A stretch of DNA of 64,000 nt from positions 55,030-119,029 of the forward strand of contig NZ_JAESDK010000012.1 of NCBI RefSeq assembly GCF_019249245.1, read 5' to 3'. Numbering within the stretch: the stretch's first letter is position 1; each line of letters starts with the position of its first letter. The notes under the pieces were generated by a model. It saw nothing but the letters and a program-made list of their open reading frames with translations. It ran no database searches and was not told the origin of the DNA. The position numbers and the translations under genes were made by a program. Below are positions 46,444-56,434 of the stretch, piece by piece. This DNA is from Alteromonas lipotrueiana (GTDB taxonomy: Bacteria; Pseudomonadota; Gammaproteobacteria; Enterobacterales; Alteromonadaceae).

Positions 46444-47481
46444 TTAAAAGGTATTTTGTTTGTCTACCGACTTAGCGGCAGCATCTTGTTGAGAGACAAT
46501 TCCTTTTGCAACCAAACGCTGCAAACACTGATCCATGGTTTGCATACCAATGGCTTGTCCGGTCTGAATAACAGAGTACATTTGCGGTACTTTGTCTTCG
46601 CGTATCAGGTTTCTGATAGCCGGCACCCCAAGCATAATCTCGTGAGCAGCAACACGCCCGCCGCCAATCTTTTTAAGTAGAGCCTGCGAAATTACGGCTC
46701 TTAACGACTCGGATAGCATAGAACGAATCATCGATTTTTCAGCGGCCGGAAATACATCGACAATCCGGTCAATGGTTTTTGGGGCAGAGTTTGTGTGTAG
46801 TGTACCAAAAACTAAATGGCCGGTTTCAGCAGCTGACATGGCCAGGCGAATGGTTTCTAAGTCGCGCAGCTCGCCCACCAAAATTACGTCAGGGTCTTCA
46901 CGCAGTGCTGAGCGTAGCGCGTTATTAAAGCTATGCGTGTCACGATGCACCTCACGCTGATTAATCACACTGGTTTTATTCTGGTGTACAAACTCAATAG
47001 GGTCTTCGATGGTTAAAATATGGTCGCGTTTTTGCGAGTTGATATGGTCTACCATTGCCGCCAATGTGGTACTTTTACCCGAGCCGGTGGCACCGGTAAC
47101 CAATACCAGCCCGGTGGGCTGATTGATAATATCTTTAAATATTTCAGGCGCACCCAGTTCATCTAACGTCAGTACCCGGGAAGGAATGGTTCTGAGCACC
47201 GCCGCCGCGCCGCGATTTTGAACAAATGCGTTAACCCGAAACCGTGACAAATCTTTTACTTCAAAAGAAAAATCGAGTTCCAGATTTTCTTCGTATTCCT
47301 TACGCTGGCTGTCATTCATGATCTCATAGATTAACGCATGAACTTGCTCATGATTAAGCTCAGGGATATTCAGCCGGCGCATTTGGCCGTCGACCCGAAT
47401 AATTGGCGGTAAGCCTGCTGAAAGGTGTAAATCTGATGCGTTATTCTTAACACTGAAAGCCAAAAGTTCGGTAATATCCAC
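46444..47481 (-). CDS. pilT: PilT, type IV pilus retraction ATPase
   Basis: PilT powers pilus retraction for twitching and DNA uptake. The 345-residue protein starts with GTG (MDITELLAFSVKNNASDLHL), preceded by GGAGA. Motifs: Walker A GATGSGKSTT, LTIEDPIEFVHQNKTS, Walker B REDPDVILVGELRD, His box TGHLVFGTLHTNSAPKTIDR and the PilT-specific PAIRNLIREDKVPQMYSVI. The pilTU pair faces away from yggS with only 29 bases between start codons, so their promoters overlap or lie within coding sequence. Confidence 0.97.
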   Translation of the reverse strand: MDITELLAFSVKNNASDLHLSAGLPPIIRVDGQMRRLNIPELNHEQVHALIYEIMNDSQRKEYEENLELDFSFEVKDLSRFRVNAFVQNRGAAAVLRTIPSRVLTLDELGAPEIFKDIINQPTGLVLVTGATGSGKSTTLAAMVDHINSQKRDHILTIEDPIEFVHQNKTSVINQREVHRDTHSFNNALRSALREDPDVILVGELRDLETIRLAMSAAETGHLVFGTLHTNSAPKTIDRIVDVFPAAEKSMIRSMLSESLRAVISQALLKKIGGGRVAAHEIMLGVPAIRNLIREDKVPQMYSVIQTGQAIGMQTMDQCLQRLVAKGIVSQQDAAAKSVDKQNTF

Positions 47482-47510
47482 GAAAATATCTCCATATCGT
47501 TAGGTGCTCT

Positions 47511-48200
47511 ATGCAAACAATAGCAGAACGACTGAAAACCACCTATGCACGTATAGATCAGGCGACTGCGCAGGCTAATCGTCCTTTAAAATCTGTCCAA
47601 ATACTAGCGGTATCAAAGACAAAACCGGTATCTGATATCAGGCTAGCGTATGAAGCCGGACAACGTTTGTTTGGCGAAAATTACATTCAGGAAGGCGTAG
47701 AGAAAGTTCAGGCACTGTGTGAGCTTGCCGATATTGAGTGGCATATGATTGGCCCCGTGCAATCTAATAAAACCCGCCTGGTTGCTCAAAATTTTGCCTG
47801 GGTGCAATCGCTCGACCGCATCAAAATTGCCCGTCGCCTGCATGAGCAGCGCCCCGACGAACTGCCTCCTCTTAATGTCTGCATACAAGTAAATATTGAT
47901 GACGAGTCGTCTAAATCTGGGGTTACAGCGGCACAGCTACCTGAGCTTGTCGAGGCGATTGAGGGCTATGATCGGCTATGTTTACGCGGACTTATGGCTA
48001 TTCCCAAAGCGACCACAGATACCGCTCAGCAACACCAGACACTAACTCAACTGGCAGAATTATTTAGCCAATACCATACAAAGCTGAGCAATTTTGATAC
48101 CCTGTCCGTAGGTATGAGCGGCGATTTAGAAGTAGCCATTGCTCACGGCTCACATATGGTCCGTGTTGGTACGGCTATTTTTGGCGCCCGAAATCCGTAA
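47511..48200 (+). CDS. yggS: YggS, PLP-binding homeostasis protein (PLPBP/COG0325)
   Basis: YggS binds pyridoxal phosphate without known catalysis and affects vitamin B6 and amino-acid balance. The 229-residue protein has the PLP Lys in VQILAVSKTKPVSDI, then RLFGENYIQEGVEKV, EWHMIGPVQSNKTRLVA, LMAIPKATTD and LSVGMSGDLEVAIAHGSHMVRVG (two motifs, LSVGMSGDLEVAI and GSHMVRVG). It precedes proC, the conserved order. Confidence 0.96.
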   Translation: MQTIAERLKTTYARIDQATAQANRPLKSVQILAVSKTKPVSDIRLAYEAGQRLFGENYIQEGVEKVQALCELADIEWHMIGPVQSNKTRLVAQNFAWVQSLDRIKIARRLHEQRPDELPPLNVCIQVNIDDESSKSGVTAAQLPELVEAIEGYDRLCLRGLMAIPKATTDTAQQHQTLTQLAELFSQYHTKLSNFDTLSVGMSGDLEVAIAHGSHMVRVGTAIFGARNP

Positions 48201-48243
48201 CCTTTTACCGCTTATTTTTTTAAATAAAACTAATAGGACACTC

Positions 48244-49062
48244 ATGCAACAGAAAAAACTCGCCTTTATCGGTGCCGGCAATATGTGCCGGAGCATTATC
48301 AGCGGACTTATTCAGTCAGGCTATGACAAAAACCTGATTATGACCAGTAATCCAACCACAGAAGAACTGGACGCAATGGAGCAGGAATTTGGCATTAAGA
48401 CCTCACAGTCTAATGATGAAGCTTGCGCCTTTGCTGATGCCGTGGTGCTGTCTGTAAAACCTCAGATTATGGGTAAAATGTGCGACGCCCTGAACAAAGA
48501 CGGTTTTGAAAATAAATTGTTTATCTCTATTGCTGCCGGTCTTACGGTAAGTCGTCTTAAAGAAATGCTGGGCGGCGACGTCGCATTAGTACGCGTTATG
48601 CCAAATACCCCAAGTCTTTTGGGTAAAGGCATGTCGGGTTTGTTTGCTGAAGAAAATATTTCCAGCGAAAACCGTCAGTTTGTCGAAGACATGATGAACG
48701 GCGTCGGCGCTACAGTCTGGACCGAAAAAGAAGATGAAATAAATGGTGTTATTGCCGCTGCAGGTAGTAGCCCGGCGTATTTCTTCTTATTTTTACAGGC
48801 AATGCAAGAAGAAGCGATTAAGATGGGCTTTGACAAAAAAGCCGCGCGTATTATGGTGCAGCAATCCATGCTGGGGGCCGCAGAAATGGTCTGTCAAAAT
48901 CCAGACCTTGAATTAAGTGAATTACGTGCACAAGTTACTTCAAAAGGCGGAACCACTGCCGCTGCGGTCAATACTCTTATTGATGAAGGCTTAGAAGATA
49001 CCGTAGCCAAAGCTATGCGAGCGGCCGTATCACGAGCCGAAGAAATGGCCAAAGAATTTTAA
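48244..49062 (+). CDS. proC: Pyrroline-5-carboxylate reductase
   Basis: ProC reduces pyrroline-5-carboxylate to proline with NAD(P)H. I start at ATG 48244 (MQQKKLAFIGAGNMCRSI; 272 residues), which has AGGA upstream; a longer frame overlaps yggS and is not needed. Motifs: FIGAGNM (dinucleotide binding), VVLSVKPQIM, RVMPNTPSLLGKGMSGLF, and the C-terminal signature ELRAQVTSKGGTTAAAV. It lies between yggS and yggT. Confidence 0.97.
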   Translation: MQQKKLAFIGAGNMCRSIISGLIQSGYDKNLIMTSNPTTEELDAMEQEFGIKTSQSNDEACAFADAVVLSVKPQIMGKMCDALNKDGFENKLFISIAAGLTVSRLKEMLGGDVALVRVMPNTPSLLGKGMSGLFAEENISSENRQFVEDMMNGVGATVWTEKEDEINGVIAAAGSSPAYFFLFLQAMQEEAIKMGFDKKAARIMVQQSMLGAAEMVCQNPDLELSELRAQVTSKGGTTAAAVNTLIDEGLEDTVAKAMRAAVSRAEEMAKEF

Positions 49063-49081
49063 ACCAGCAGGAAAGATTTAG

Positions 49082-49624
49082 ATGAACGCATCGGTATTTT
49101 TAATCTCTACACTGTTCAATCTTTATTTAATGGTAGTGATTTTACGTTTGTGGCTGCAACTGGTTCGGGCCGATTTTTATAATCCTCTGAGCCAGTTTGT
49201 TGTAAAAGCCACCCACCCTATTGTGGGTCCGATGCGTCGGGTTATTCCTTCATTGGGTCGGTTTGACACCGCCACTTTTGTGCTGGCGGTAATTGTTTCT
49301 TTTGCCAAATTGGCCACTATATCGCTGATTTTTGGCTCAGGAATACTTAACCCTTTGGTTATGTTCTTTGTTGCTGTGATAGACGTGTTTAAAGAAGCCT
49401 TTTCTCTCGTATTCTGGGTATTGATTCTACGAGCCATCTTAAGTTGGGTGTCGCAAGGCAATAACCCTATAGAATACGTATTACACCAGCTAACCGAGCC
49501 ATTTTTGGCACCTATCAGAAAAATCATTCCTCCTATTGGCGGATTAGATCTCTCTATTTTGGTCGCCATTGTTGCCTTGCAGTTTATTCAGCTGTTATTG
49601 CAAGACACCTTTGGTTTGTATTGA
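49082..49624 (+). CDS. yggT: YggT family membrane protein
   Basis: The 180-residue protein has two tandem YggT modules, each with two membrane helices: residues 1-75 (LRLWLQLVRADFYNPLSQFV ... PIVGPMRRVIPSLGRFD) and 95-180 (ILRAILSWVSQGNNPIEYVL ... FLAPIRKIIPPIGGLDLSI). Duplicated P-I/VG/AP-x-R-x-IP segments are clear. The role is not firmly known; E. coli yggT was linked to osmotic or potassium balance. Confidence 0.93.
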   Translation: MNASVFLISTLFNLYLMVVILRLWLQLVRADFYNPLSQFVVKATHPIVGPMRRVIPSLGRFDTATFVLAVIVSFAKLATISLIFGSGILNPLVMFFVAVIDVFKEAFSLVFWVLILRAILSWVSQGNNPIEYVLHQLTEPFLAPIRKIIPPIGGLDLSILVAIVALQFIQLLLQDTFGLY

Positions 49625-49645
49625 GCGTCATTTAAAAGGCAGACG

Positions 49646-50077
49646 ATGATTAGCGTAAAGCAGACAGTAACCGGTTTTTTGCTTATGGTAATGGCCACCT
49701 TTTTTGCCAGTGCTGAGCAAAAGAAAACCCTGGGCAACTGGGATGTTCACTACATGGTAGTGAACACTGCTTTTTTAACGCCCGATGTGGCTAACGCTTA
49801 TGATATTGTCAGAAGCAAATATTCTGCGCTGGTTAATATTTCAGTGCTAAACAAAGATAATCAAAAGGCGCAACTGGCAGATGTGACCGGCAGCGCTACT
49901 AACCTGTTAGGTACAAAACATAAGCTAACGTTTAGGCGCATTGAAGATGGTGAGGCAATTTATTACCTGGCGGTGTTGTCGTTTGATAACTTAGAAACCT
50001 TCCGCTTTGCCATAGATATTCGTCAGGGTGACGCACGCCATACTCTGAAATTTCAGCAAAAGTTGTATACAGAATAA
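49646..50077 (+). CDS. DUF4426 periplasmic protein
   Basis: The 143-residue protein has a signal peptide (residues 1-23, ending FFASA) and a beta-rich domain beginning KTLGNWDVHYMVVNTAFLTPDVANAYDIVR (quoted in part: GNWDVHYMVVNTAFL), the DUF4426 pattern. In related genomes it often follows yggT/yggU and precedes rdgB-hemW; here it ends the operon at a strong terminator and those genes are absent. Function unknown. Confidence 0.85.
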   Translation: MISVKQTVTGFLLMVMATFFASAEQKKTLGNWDVHYMVVNTAFLTPDVANAYDIVRSKYSALVNISVLNKDNQKAQLADVTGSATNLLGTKHKLTFRRIEDGEAIYYLAVLSFDNLETFRFAIDIRQGDARHTLKFQQKLYTE

Positions 50078-50110
50078 AAAAATAGCCGGGTTTATACCCG
50101 GCTATTTTTT
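50076..50110. terminator. Bidirectional terminator between the DUF4426 gene and yaaA
   Basis: AAAATAGCCGGGT-TTAT-ACCCGGCTATTTT forms a 13-bp stem with a tetraloop between convergent genes. Confidence 0.93.
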
Positions 50111-50134
50111 GATGTTTACGTTAGCAAATCTGAG

Positions 50135-50911
50135 CTAGCTTTGCTCTTCGCGTAAAAACACTAAATCGTTTCCGCTACTTTGTTCTTCACTAAAGTAATA
50201 TCCCGCTACATCGAATTTGTGTAATCCTTCCACCTCATCAATCTGATTTTCCAGTATGAAGCGCGCCATCATGCCGCGGGCTTTTTTGGCATAAAAACTG
50301 ATGACTTTATAGGTGCCATTTTTTTTGTCTTTAAATTGTGGGGTAACAATTGCACCATCCAGCTCTTTTTTCTTCACGGCTTTAAAGTATTCATTTGACG
50401 CCAGATTAACCAAAACATTATCGCCTTGATCTGCCATCGCCTTATTAAGCTTACTGGTAATAAGACTGCCCCAAAACTGATAAAGGTCTTTGCCCTGACT
50501 ATTATCCAGTTTGGTGCCCATTTCAAGTCGGTACGCTTGCATTAAATCTAACGGTCGTAAAACCCCATAAAGCCCCGATAATATACGAAAATGCTGCTGC
50601 GCATAATCTACCGCCTTGGGGCTTAGGTTGTAGGCATCTAAACCGGTATATACATCGCCATTAAACGCATACATCGCCGGACGCGAATTAGAGGGGGTAA
50701 AAGGGGTAGCAAATTCGTTAAAGCGTTGGGCATTTAACATTGCCAGTTTATCGCTGATATTCATTAATGACCCCACCTGCGCAGGAGATAATTCGCGACA
50801 CCGCTCAATCAGCTTTTTGGCTTCATCAAGCAGTTCAGGTTGAGTATAAGAGTCGGTAGGAAGTGGCGACTCAAAATCAAGGTTTTTTGCGGGGGAAACA
50901 ACAACCAACAT
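50135..50911 (-). CDS. yaaA: YaaA, peroxide stress protein (DUF328)
   Basis: YaaA lowers free intracellular iron during hydrogen peroxide stress in E. coli. The 258-residue protein begins [18 protein letters not shown] and has [56 protein letters not shown] and a C-terminal [17 protein letters not shown], all family signatures. It converges on the DUF4426 gene. I see no OxyR site by eye. Confidence 0.95.
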   Translation of the reverse strand: MLVVVSPAKNLDFESPLPTDSYTQPELLDEAKKLIERCRELSPAQVGSLMNISDKLAMLNAQRFNEFATPFTPSNSRPAMYAFNGDVYTGLDAYNLSPKAVDYAQQHFRILSGLYGVLRPLDLMQAYRLEMGTKLDNSQGKDLYQFWGSLITSKLNKAMADQGDNVLVNLASNEYFKAVKKKELDGAIVTPQFKDKKNGTYKVISFYAKKARGMMARFILENQIDEVEGLHKFDVAGYYFSEEQSSGNDLVFLREEQS

Positions 50912-51172
50912 AATAGCTCCAACAAGAAAACGAATAACGCAAGTGTATAGAACTGCTGCTCATTGGCAAATTGAATAACTGCATCAGCTTAATCAATATA
51001 TCGATTGAATAATGACAAACCACCCCAATGATTACTAGTGGCAATGTATCGCGGTTTTTCATACAGTGGTCAAGGCAATGCAATAGAGGTAAACCCTCTC
51101 CTTTGGGCCGCAGTATTGGCGTTTATTAATCGCCTTAGTTTGCAAGATTATTGTTGCCGCCCCTATTTTCTT
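50912..51172. other. Intergenic region between divergent yaaA and tal
   Basis: No gene is visible. It contains a small hairpin GGCG-TTTATTAAT-CGCC (about 51118-51134). The tal-proximal part, described separately, carries two AACCGGTT palindromes. Confidence 0.5.
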
Positions 51173-51212
51173 TTAACCGGTTGGTGAAGGGTTTTCCCGG
51201 ATAACCGGTTAA
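51173..51212. promoter_or_regulatory. Paired AACCGGTT palindromes upstream of tal
   Basis: TTAACCGGTT (51173-51182) and its reverse complement AACCGGTTAA (51203-51212) lie 28 bases apart centre to centre and end 36 bases before the tal ATG. Each contains the palindrome AACCGGTT, which has the central CG of LacI-family operators. It could instead form a hairpin with a 20-base loop in the tal mRNA. Regulator unknown. Confidence 0.45.
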
Positions 51213-51247
51213 CATACGCTTTATTAATTAAAAATTCAGAGAGATAT

Positions 51248-52207
51248 ATGACTAATCAGTTAGAAGCATTACGCGAGATAACCACAGTAGTGGCTGACAC
51301 CGGCGATATTGAAGCGATTAAGAAGTATCAGCCTGTCGATGCAACCACCAATCCCTCTTTGCTTTTGAAAGCCGCCAGCCTTCCTCACTACGCACAGATT
51401 GTTGACGATGCCGTTGCGTGGGCGAAGCTACAATCAAAAGATCATGAGCAACAACTTACCGATGCCGCCGATAAACTTTCGGTTCTGATTGGTAAAGAAA
51501 TTTCAGGTTCAGTACCGGGTCGCATTTCTACAGAGGTAGACGCACGTTTATCGTTTGATACCGAAGCGACCATTGCTAAGGCAGAACGGCTGGTTGAACT
51601 TTATGCCGATGAAGGTATTGATAAATCACGTATCTTAATAAAAATTGCTTCAACCTGGGAAGGAATACGCGCTGCTGAAGTATTAGAAAAAAAGGGCATC
51701 AACTGTAACCTGACATTGTTATTTAGCTTTGCCCAGGCTCGGGCCTGCGCCGAAGCCGGTGCGTTTCTTATATCGCCATTCGTTGGCCGTATTTTAGACT
51801 GGCACAAAGCGAACAGTGACAAAAAGGATTATGCGCCGCATGAAGATCCGGGCGTACAGTCGGTGACTCAAATTTACGATTATTACAAGCAATATGGTTA
51901 CGAAACCATTGTCATGGGTGCTAGCTTTCGCAATATCGGCGAAATACAAGCTCTGGCAGGGTGCGATCGTCTTACCATTAGCCCGGCGTTACTTGAAGAA
52001 CTGGCCAATGAAACAGCGCCGCTTGAAACTGTGTTAAAAGACAAGGGCGCCAGTGAGACACCGTCTACAGAGTTAAGTGAAAGTGAATTTCGTTGGGATA
52101 TGAATGAAGATGCTATGGCCACCCAGAAACTGGCCGAAGGTATTCGTAATTTTGCTGCTGACCAGGTCAAACTTGAAGTCACTTTGAAAGAAAAGCTTGA
52201 TATGTAA
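51248..52207 (+). CDS. tal: Transaldolase
   Basis: Transaldolase moves a dihydroxyacetone unit between sugar phosphates in the non-oxidative pentose phosphate pathway. The 319-residue protein has [15 protein letters not shown] (N-terminal signature), [14 protein letters not shown], the Schiff-base Lys in [18 protein letters not shown], and [18 protein letters not shown]. Length and motifs indicate the TalB-type subfamily. It precedes pgi by 91 bases; both act on glucose/fructose 6-phosphate pools. Confidence 0.97.
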   Translation: MTNQLEALREITTVVADTGDIEAIKKYQPVDATTNPSLLLKAASLPHYAQIVDDAVAWAKLQSKDHEQQLTDAADKLSVLIGKEISGSVPGRISTEVDARLSFDTEATIAKAERLVELYADEGIDKSRILIKIASTWEGIRAAEVLEKKGINCNLTLLFSFAQARACAEAGAFLISPFVGRILDWHKANSDKKDYAPHEDPGVQSVTQIYDYYKQYGYETIVMGASFRNIGEIQALAGCDRLTISPALLEELANETAPLETVLKDKGASETPSTELSESEFRWDMNEDAMATQKLAEGIRNFAADQVKLEVTLKEKLDM

Positions 52208-52298
52208 TTCGTCTAGGACGCAAATCGCTATGTTTAAGTAAGGTTATGTTTATTGCATAACCTTTTGCTTTTAAGAAAACCAGATAAAGGAGTGTTAC

Positions 52299-53945
52299 AT
52301 GACCACTTTGACCGGTCAGCCTCAATGGCAGCAGCTTACCGAATTAGCAAAATCGGTTAAACAAACGCATATGCGTGATTTATTCGCTAACGATTCTCAG
52401 CGCGCTGAGTCTATGCAAGCTGAAGCCTGTGGTATTTTTTTAGATTATTCTAAAAACCGGGTAACCGATGAGGTAATGACCTCTCTATTTGATTTAGCGC
52501 GTGCCCAGGGGTTAGAAGAGGCGCGTGAGCGTATGTTTTCAGGTGCGCCTATCAATAAAACCGAGCAGCGCAGTGTTTTACATACCGCATTACGTAATCT
52601 TTCTAATCGTCCGGTTAAGTTAGATGGCGAAGATGTTATGCCTGAGATTCAGGCAACATTAGACAAAATGCGTGATTTTACCCAGTCTATTCATAATCAA
52701 ACGCATACCGGCTATACCGGCAAACCGATAAAGCACGTAGTGGCAATTGGTATTGGCGGCTCATTTCTGGGACCAAAGATTATGACTGAGGCGCTTAAAC
52801 CCTATCGCAGTGAAGCGGTACAGGTACACTTTGTGGCCAATGTTGATGGTTGCCATATTCACGATGTATTAAGCGCTCTGGATCATGAAGAGACATTGAT
52901 AGTTATGTCTTCAAAGTCTTTTTCTACCCAGGAAACATTACAAAATACCGTGTCTGCCAAGCAATGGTTTTTAGCGGCAGGAGGAAGTCAGTCTGATATT
53001 GCCCAGCATTTTGTGGCCGTATCATCAAATGTCTCCGCGGCTACAGAATTTGGTATTACAGAAGACAATATTTTTCCTATGTGGGACTGGGTAGGTGGCC
53101 GCTATTCACTTTGGTCAGCAATTGGTTTGCCTATTTGTCTGGCCCTGGGCTACGATAATTTTCATCGGTTGTTAAAAGGTGCTCATCAGATGGACGAGCA
53201 TTTTTCATCGGCACCACTAGAGCAAAATCTGCCGGTAATTATGGCAATGCTGGGTGTGTGGTATCGCAACTTTTTCGACGCTCAGTCGCATGTTCTGTTG
53301 CCTTACTATCATTATTTAAGAGGGTTGCCAGCGTATGTTCAACAGCTCGATATGGAAAGTAATGGCAAACGTACAACCTTAGCAGGTGAAACGGTTAACT
53401 ATGAAACCGGTCCAATTATCTGGGGCAGTGAAGGCACTAATGGTCAACATAGTTTTCATCAATTGATTCATCAGGGCACGTCAATAATTCCGGCTGACTT
53501 TATGTTGCCTTTAAACGTACCTAATCAAAATGACACTCACCATGCAATGCTGGCATCAAACTGCTTTGGGCAGACCCAGGCTTTAATGCAGGGCAAAACC
53601 TTTGATGAATGTTATGCCGACCTTGCAAATGAAACCGACGAAGAGCGTCGTTCAGAACTAGCTGCGCATAAAACAATGCCGGGCAATAAGCCCAGCAATA
53701 CGCTGCTATTTAATGAACTAGACCCAGAAACACTGGGTGCTTTAGTAGCATTATACGAGCATAAAGTATTTGTTCAGGGCGTAATCTGGGACGTGAATTC
53801 GTTTGATCAATGGGGCGTTGAGTTAGGAAAACAATTAGGGAATGAAGTATTAGACGGCATTCAGGGCAACGCACAGCCTGACCAGTTTGATTTATCTACG
53901 TCTCAGTTAATTGACAAGTTTCGACGGGCTAACTCAATAGATTAG
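52299..53945 (+). CDS. pgi: Glucose-6-phosphate isomerase
   Basis: Pgi interconverts glucose 6-phosphate and fructose 6-phosphate. The 548-residue protein has [30 protein letters not shown] (phosphate-binding Ser/Thr), [30 protein letters not shown] and catalytic residues in [19 protein letters not shown], plus the C-terminal active-site Lys in [15 protein letters not shown]. All are PGI signatures. It may share a transcript with tal. A terminator follows. Confidence 0.98.
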   Translation: MTTLTGQPQWQQLTELAKSVKQTHMRDLFANDSQRAESMQAEACGIFLDYSKNRVTDEVMTSLFDLARAQGLEEARERMFSGAPINKTEQRSVLHTALRNLSNRPVKLDGEDVMPEIQATLDKMRDFTQSIHNQTHTGYTGKPIKHVVAIGIGGSFLGPKIMTEALKPYRSEAVQVHFVANVDGCHIHDVLSALDHEETLIVMSSKSFSTQETLQNTVSAKQWFLAAGGSQSDIAQHFVAVSSNVSAATEFGITEDNIFPMWDWVGGRYSLWSAIGLPICLALGYDNFHRLLKGAHQMDEHFSSAPLEQNLPVIMAMLGVWYRNFFDAQSHVLLPYYHYLRGLPAYVQQLDMESNGKRTTLAGETVNYETGPIIWGSEGTNGQHSFHQLIHQGTSIIPADFMLPLNVPNQNDTHHAMLASNCFGQTQALMQGKTFDECYADLANETDEERRSELAAHKTMPGNKPSNTLLFNELDPETLGALVALYEHKVFVQGVIWDVNSFDQWGVELGKQLGNEVLDGIQGNAQPDQFDLSTSQLIDKFRRANSID

Positions 53946-53982
53946 TTCAGCCAAACTATCAGATAACAACATAACCCGCTAA

Positions 53983-54009
53983 AACGACCTTAACAGGTCG
54001 TTTTTTTTG
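53983..54009 (+). terminator. Terminator after pgi
   Basis: AACGACC-TTAACA-GGTCGTT forms a 7-bp stem followed by a run of T, 38 bases past the pgi stop. Confidence 0.9.
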
Positions 54010-54164
54010 CGCATAAATCGTTGGAATAATTAAATAAACGAGAAAGAGTGTTAACAGAAGGTAAATATTTATTTTAATTCTTGCGTAGCTGTGCTAAAAA
54101 TTAGTCTAAAGGATAATGCGTATACTTAGTAATTGTTGTAAGTGGTAACATTAAGGAGATCCTC

Positions 54165-54341
54165 GTGGACAAGTCAGATCTATTTACCATGCTAAATATA
54201 GAAGCAACGCCAGCGAAAACTAAAAGCAAAAAACGCAAATGGCGAGAAATTGAAGCATTGCAAGACCGCTTCGCATTAGAAAAAGAACTTGCCGATTTAG
54301 ATTATAGTTTTGAGTATGAACTTGAAACGATGGAACGCTGA
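54165..54341 (+). CDS. DUF3545 family small protein
   Basis: The 58-residue frame starts with GTG, preceded by AAGGAG at 54153-54158 with 6-base spacing. It contains the Lys-rich, strongly helical segment KKRKWREIEALQDRF (about 22-36), then LEKELADLDYSFEYELE. This matches DUF3545, a small family of Vibrio, Shewanella and Alteromonas-type bacteria of unknown function. A terminator follows directly. The basic first half and acidic second half suggest a folded helical hairpin or an RNA/protein-binding peptide; that is inference. Confidence 0.75.
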   Translation: MDKSDLFTMLNIEATPAKTKSKKRKWREIEALQDRFALEKELADLDYSFEYELETMER

Positions 54342-54348
54342 AAACACT

Positions 54349-54378
54349 ACGACCACCTTTTAACCGGTGGTCGTTTTT
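54349..54378 (+). terminator. Terminator after the DUF3545 gene
   Basis: ACGACCACC-TTTTAACC-GGTGGTCGT forms a perfect 9-bp stem followed by TTTT, starting 7 bases after the stop codon. Confidence 0.92.
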
Positions 54379-54471
54379 GTTTAAAGAGTGCAACTTCGCT
54401 TGCCTGGCATGTCTGAACGAATTGTTTAGTTATAAAGCTTTGCCAATAACGCGCGGGTGAGTATTGCCACG

Positions 54472-55128
54472 TTATATCTGCCAATGAATGGGCGTTTTGT
54501 CTTGCGCCTCAAGTAACGAATTGGCTTGAGAAAAGTGCCGCGACCCTAAAAAGCCCCGATGTGCAGACAACGGCGATGGATGCGGTGCAGTCAATACATG
54601 ATGCCGCTGCGTATCAATGGCTGCTCCCTTCTTTTTGGCATGGCTGCCCCAAAGCAAAAATACCACACCCTTGCAGTGTGTATTAACGGCATCAATGACG
54701 GCATCGGTAAATGTTTCCCAGCCAAACTTTGCATGGCTATGGGCTTTACCCTGCTCTACCGTAAGCACGGTATTAAGCAATAAAACGCCCTGTTCAGCCC
54801 ACGACGTTAGCGTGCCGTGGGAAGGAACAGTAAATCCATCAATATCACTGGCTAATTCTTTATAAATATTGCCCAGTGAGGGCGGTGTTTTAACCCCAGG
54901 CAATACCGAAAAGCTTAACCCATGCGCCTGGTCAGGACCGTGATAAGGGTCTTGCCCTAAAATAACCACCTTTACGTTATCAAGCTCGGTAACTTTAAGC
55001 GCAGCAAAAACATCTTCTCGCGGCGGGTAGATATTTTTATCCGTGGCCCGCTCCTGCTCTACCCGGTTCATCAAAGTGTTAAAATACGGCTTGGTTTTTT
55101 CTTCGCCCAGTACGTCGTGCCAGTTCAT
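54472..55128 (-). CDS. ung: Uracil-DNA glycosylase (family 1)
   Basis: Ung removes uracil from DNA. The 218-residue protein has [21 protein letters not shown] (motif A with the catalytic Asp; quoted part GQDPYHGP), [30 protein letters not shown] and [14 protein letters not shown] (motif B with catalytic His). Its ATG overlaps the thrC stop by four bases (ATGA), so it is probably translated from the threonine operon mRNA, an unusual genetic context for a repair enzyme. Confidence 0.97.
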   Translation of the reverse strand: MNWHDVLGEEKTKPYFNTLMNRVEQERATDKNIYPPREDVFAALKVTELDNVKVVILGQDPYHGPDQAHGLSFSVLPGVKTPPSLGNIYKELASDIDGFTVPSHGTLTSWAEQGVLLLNTVLTVEQGKAHSHAKFGWETFTDAVIDAVNTHCKGVVFLLWGSHAKKKGAAIDTQRHHVLTAPHPSPLSAHRGFLGSRHFSQANSLLEAQDKTPIHWQI

Positions 55129-56417
55129 TTTTTATCTTTTAATAGTTGCTGCATATGCGCTTTCAAGTCGTCGTAACTTGCGCTTAAATCCACAGACAGA
55201 CTATCTTCACCCACCACCGCAGCAAGTTCACGAGGTAAGCTAATTGGCTGTCCTAATACGTTTTCTACGGTTTCACGAAACTTCGCGGGATGTGCGGTAC
55301 CCAAAAACAAGCCGGTTTCGCCTTGCTCCAATGAGTGACTTAACACCCGATAGGCAACGGCGGCATGCGGTTCGCTGGTATAACCCGCCTGTGCTAACTG
55401 ACGCATCGCCATTTGCGTGTATTGCTCATCTACGGCTTCACCGTGAACTATGTCCTTATCGATATAGCCTTTTTCTATCAATGCTTCAATGCGCGGCCAG
55501 TTATTAGGTTGGCTTACATCCATGGCATTTGAAATTGTCGCTACGGTAGTTTTAGGATCCCATTTTCCCGTTTTTAAAAAACGTGGAACCGTGTCGTTGC
55601 TGTTTGTTGCCGCAATAAAACGTTTTACGGGTAAACCCATTGCTTTGGCGATAAGGCCCGCGGTCAAATTACCGAAATTTCCGCTGGGCACAGACACTAC
55701 CAGTGCTTCACGTTGCTTGGCCGAAAGCTGGCTAACCGCTTCAAAATAATAGCAAACCTGTGCTAGCAGACGACTGATATTAATTGAATTGGCCGAGTTA
55801 AGATGCAGATCGTCGCGTACCTCAGGATCATCAAAAGCCTTTTTCACCAGCGCCTGGCAACTATCAAAATCGCCTTCAACCGCTACAGTATGAATATTGT
55901 CACCCAAAGTAGAGAAAAGCTTTTCCTGCAGCGGGCTGATTTTGCCTTTAGGAAATAAAATAACCACATCAATGTTTTGTATGCCATGAAAAGCATGAGC
56001 AACGGCAGCGCCGGTATCGCCCGAGGTGGCCGTTAATATAGTAACGGGTTTGTTTTTGGCAATCCGCGATAAACACTGGGCCATAAAACGGCCACCAAAG
56101 TCTTTAAAGGCCAGAGTGGGTCCATGAAACAGCTCTAAAGTAAAGATGTTGTCGCTTACCTGCGTAACCGGCGCACTGAAGTTAAAGGCACTTTGTACTA
56201 TGTCATCCAGTACTCCTTCACCCAGCTCATCGCCAATAAGTTGCTGCAACAAAAAGATACTGCGTTCTACAAACGGCATCTGTAAGACGGCTTCAATGTT
56301 ATCAACTTTGGGAATATCAGTGGGAAAATACAGCCCCTGGTGTTTTCCTAAACCCTTGGTCACCGCTTGCGAAAACGATACGGTATCACTGAGGTCTTTT
56401 AAATTTTCTAATTTCAC
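55125..56417 (-). CDS. thrC: Threonine synthase
   Basis: ThrC converts O-phosphohomoserine to threonine using PLP. The 430-residue protein has the PLP Lys in [55 protein letters not shown] (quoted as [20 protein letters not shown]), and [16 protein letters not shown]. The length is that of the E. coli-type enzyme. It follows thrB by 17 bases and overlaps ung. Confidence 0.98.
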   Translation of the reverse strand: MKLENLKDLSDTVSFSQAVTKGLGKHQGLYFPTDIPKVDNIEAVLQMPFVERSIFLLQQLIGDELGEGVLDDIVQSAFNFSAPVTQVSDNIFTLELFHGPTLAFKDFGGRFMAQCLSRIAKNKPVTILTATSGDTGAAVAHAFHGIQNIDVVILFPKGKISPLQEKLFSTLGDNIHTVAVEGDFDSCQALVKKAFDDPEVRDDLHLNSANSINISRLLAQVCYYFEAVSQLSAKQREALVVSVPSGNFGNLTAGLIAKAMGLPVKRFIAATNSNDTVPRFLKTGKWDPKTTVATISNAMDVSQPNNWPRIEALIEKGYIDKDIVHGEAVDEQYTQMAMRQLAQAGYTSEPHAAVAYRVLSHSLEQGETGLFLGTAHPAKFRETVENVLGQPISLPRELAAVVGEDSLSVDLSASYDDLKAHMQQLLKDKK

Positions 56418-56434
56418 AATAAATACCTTTACAG

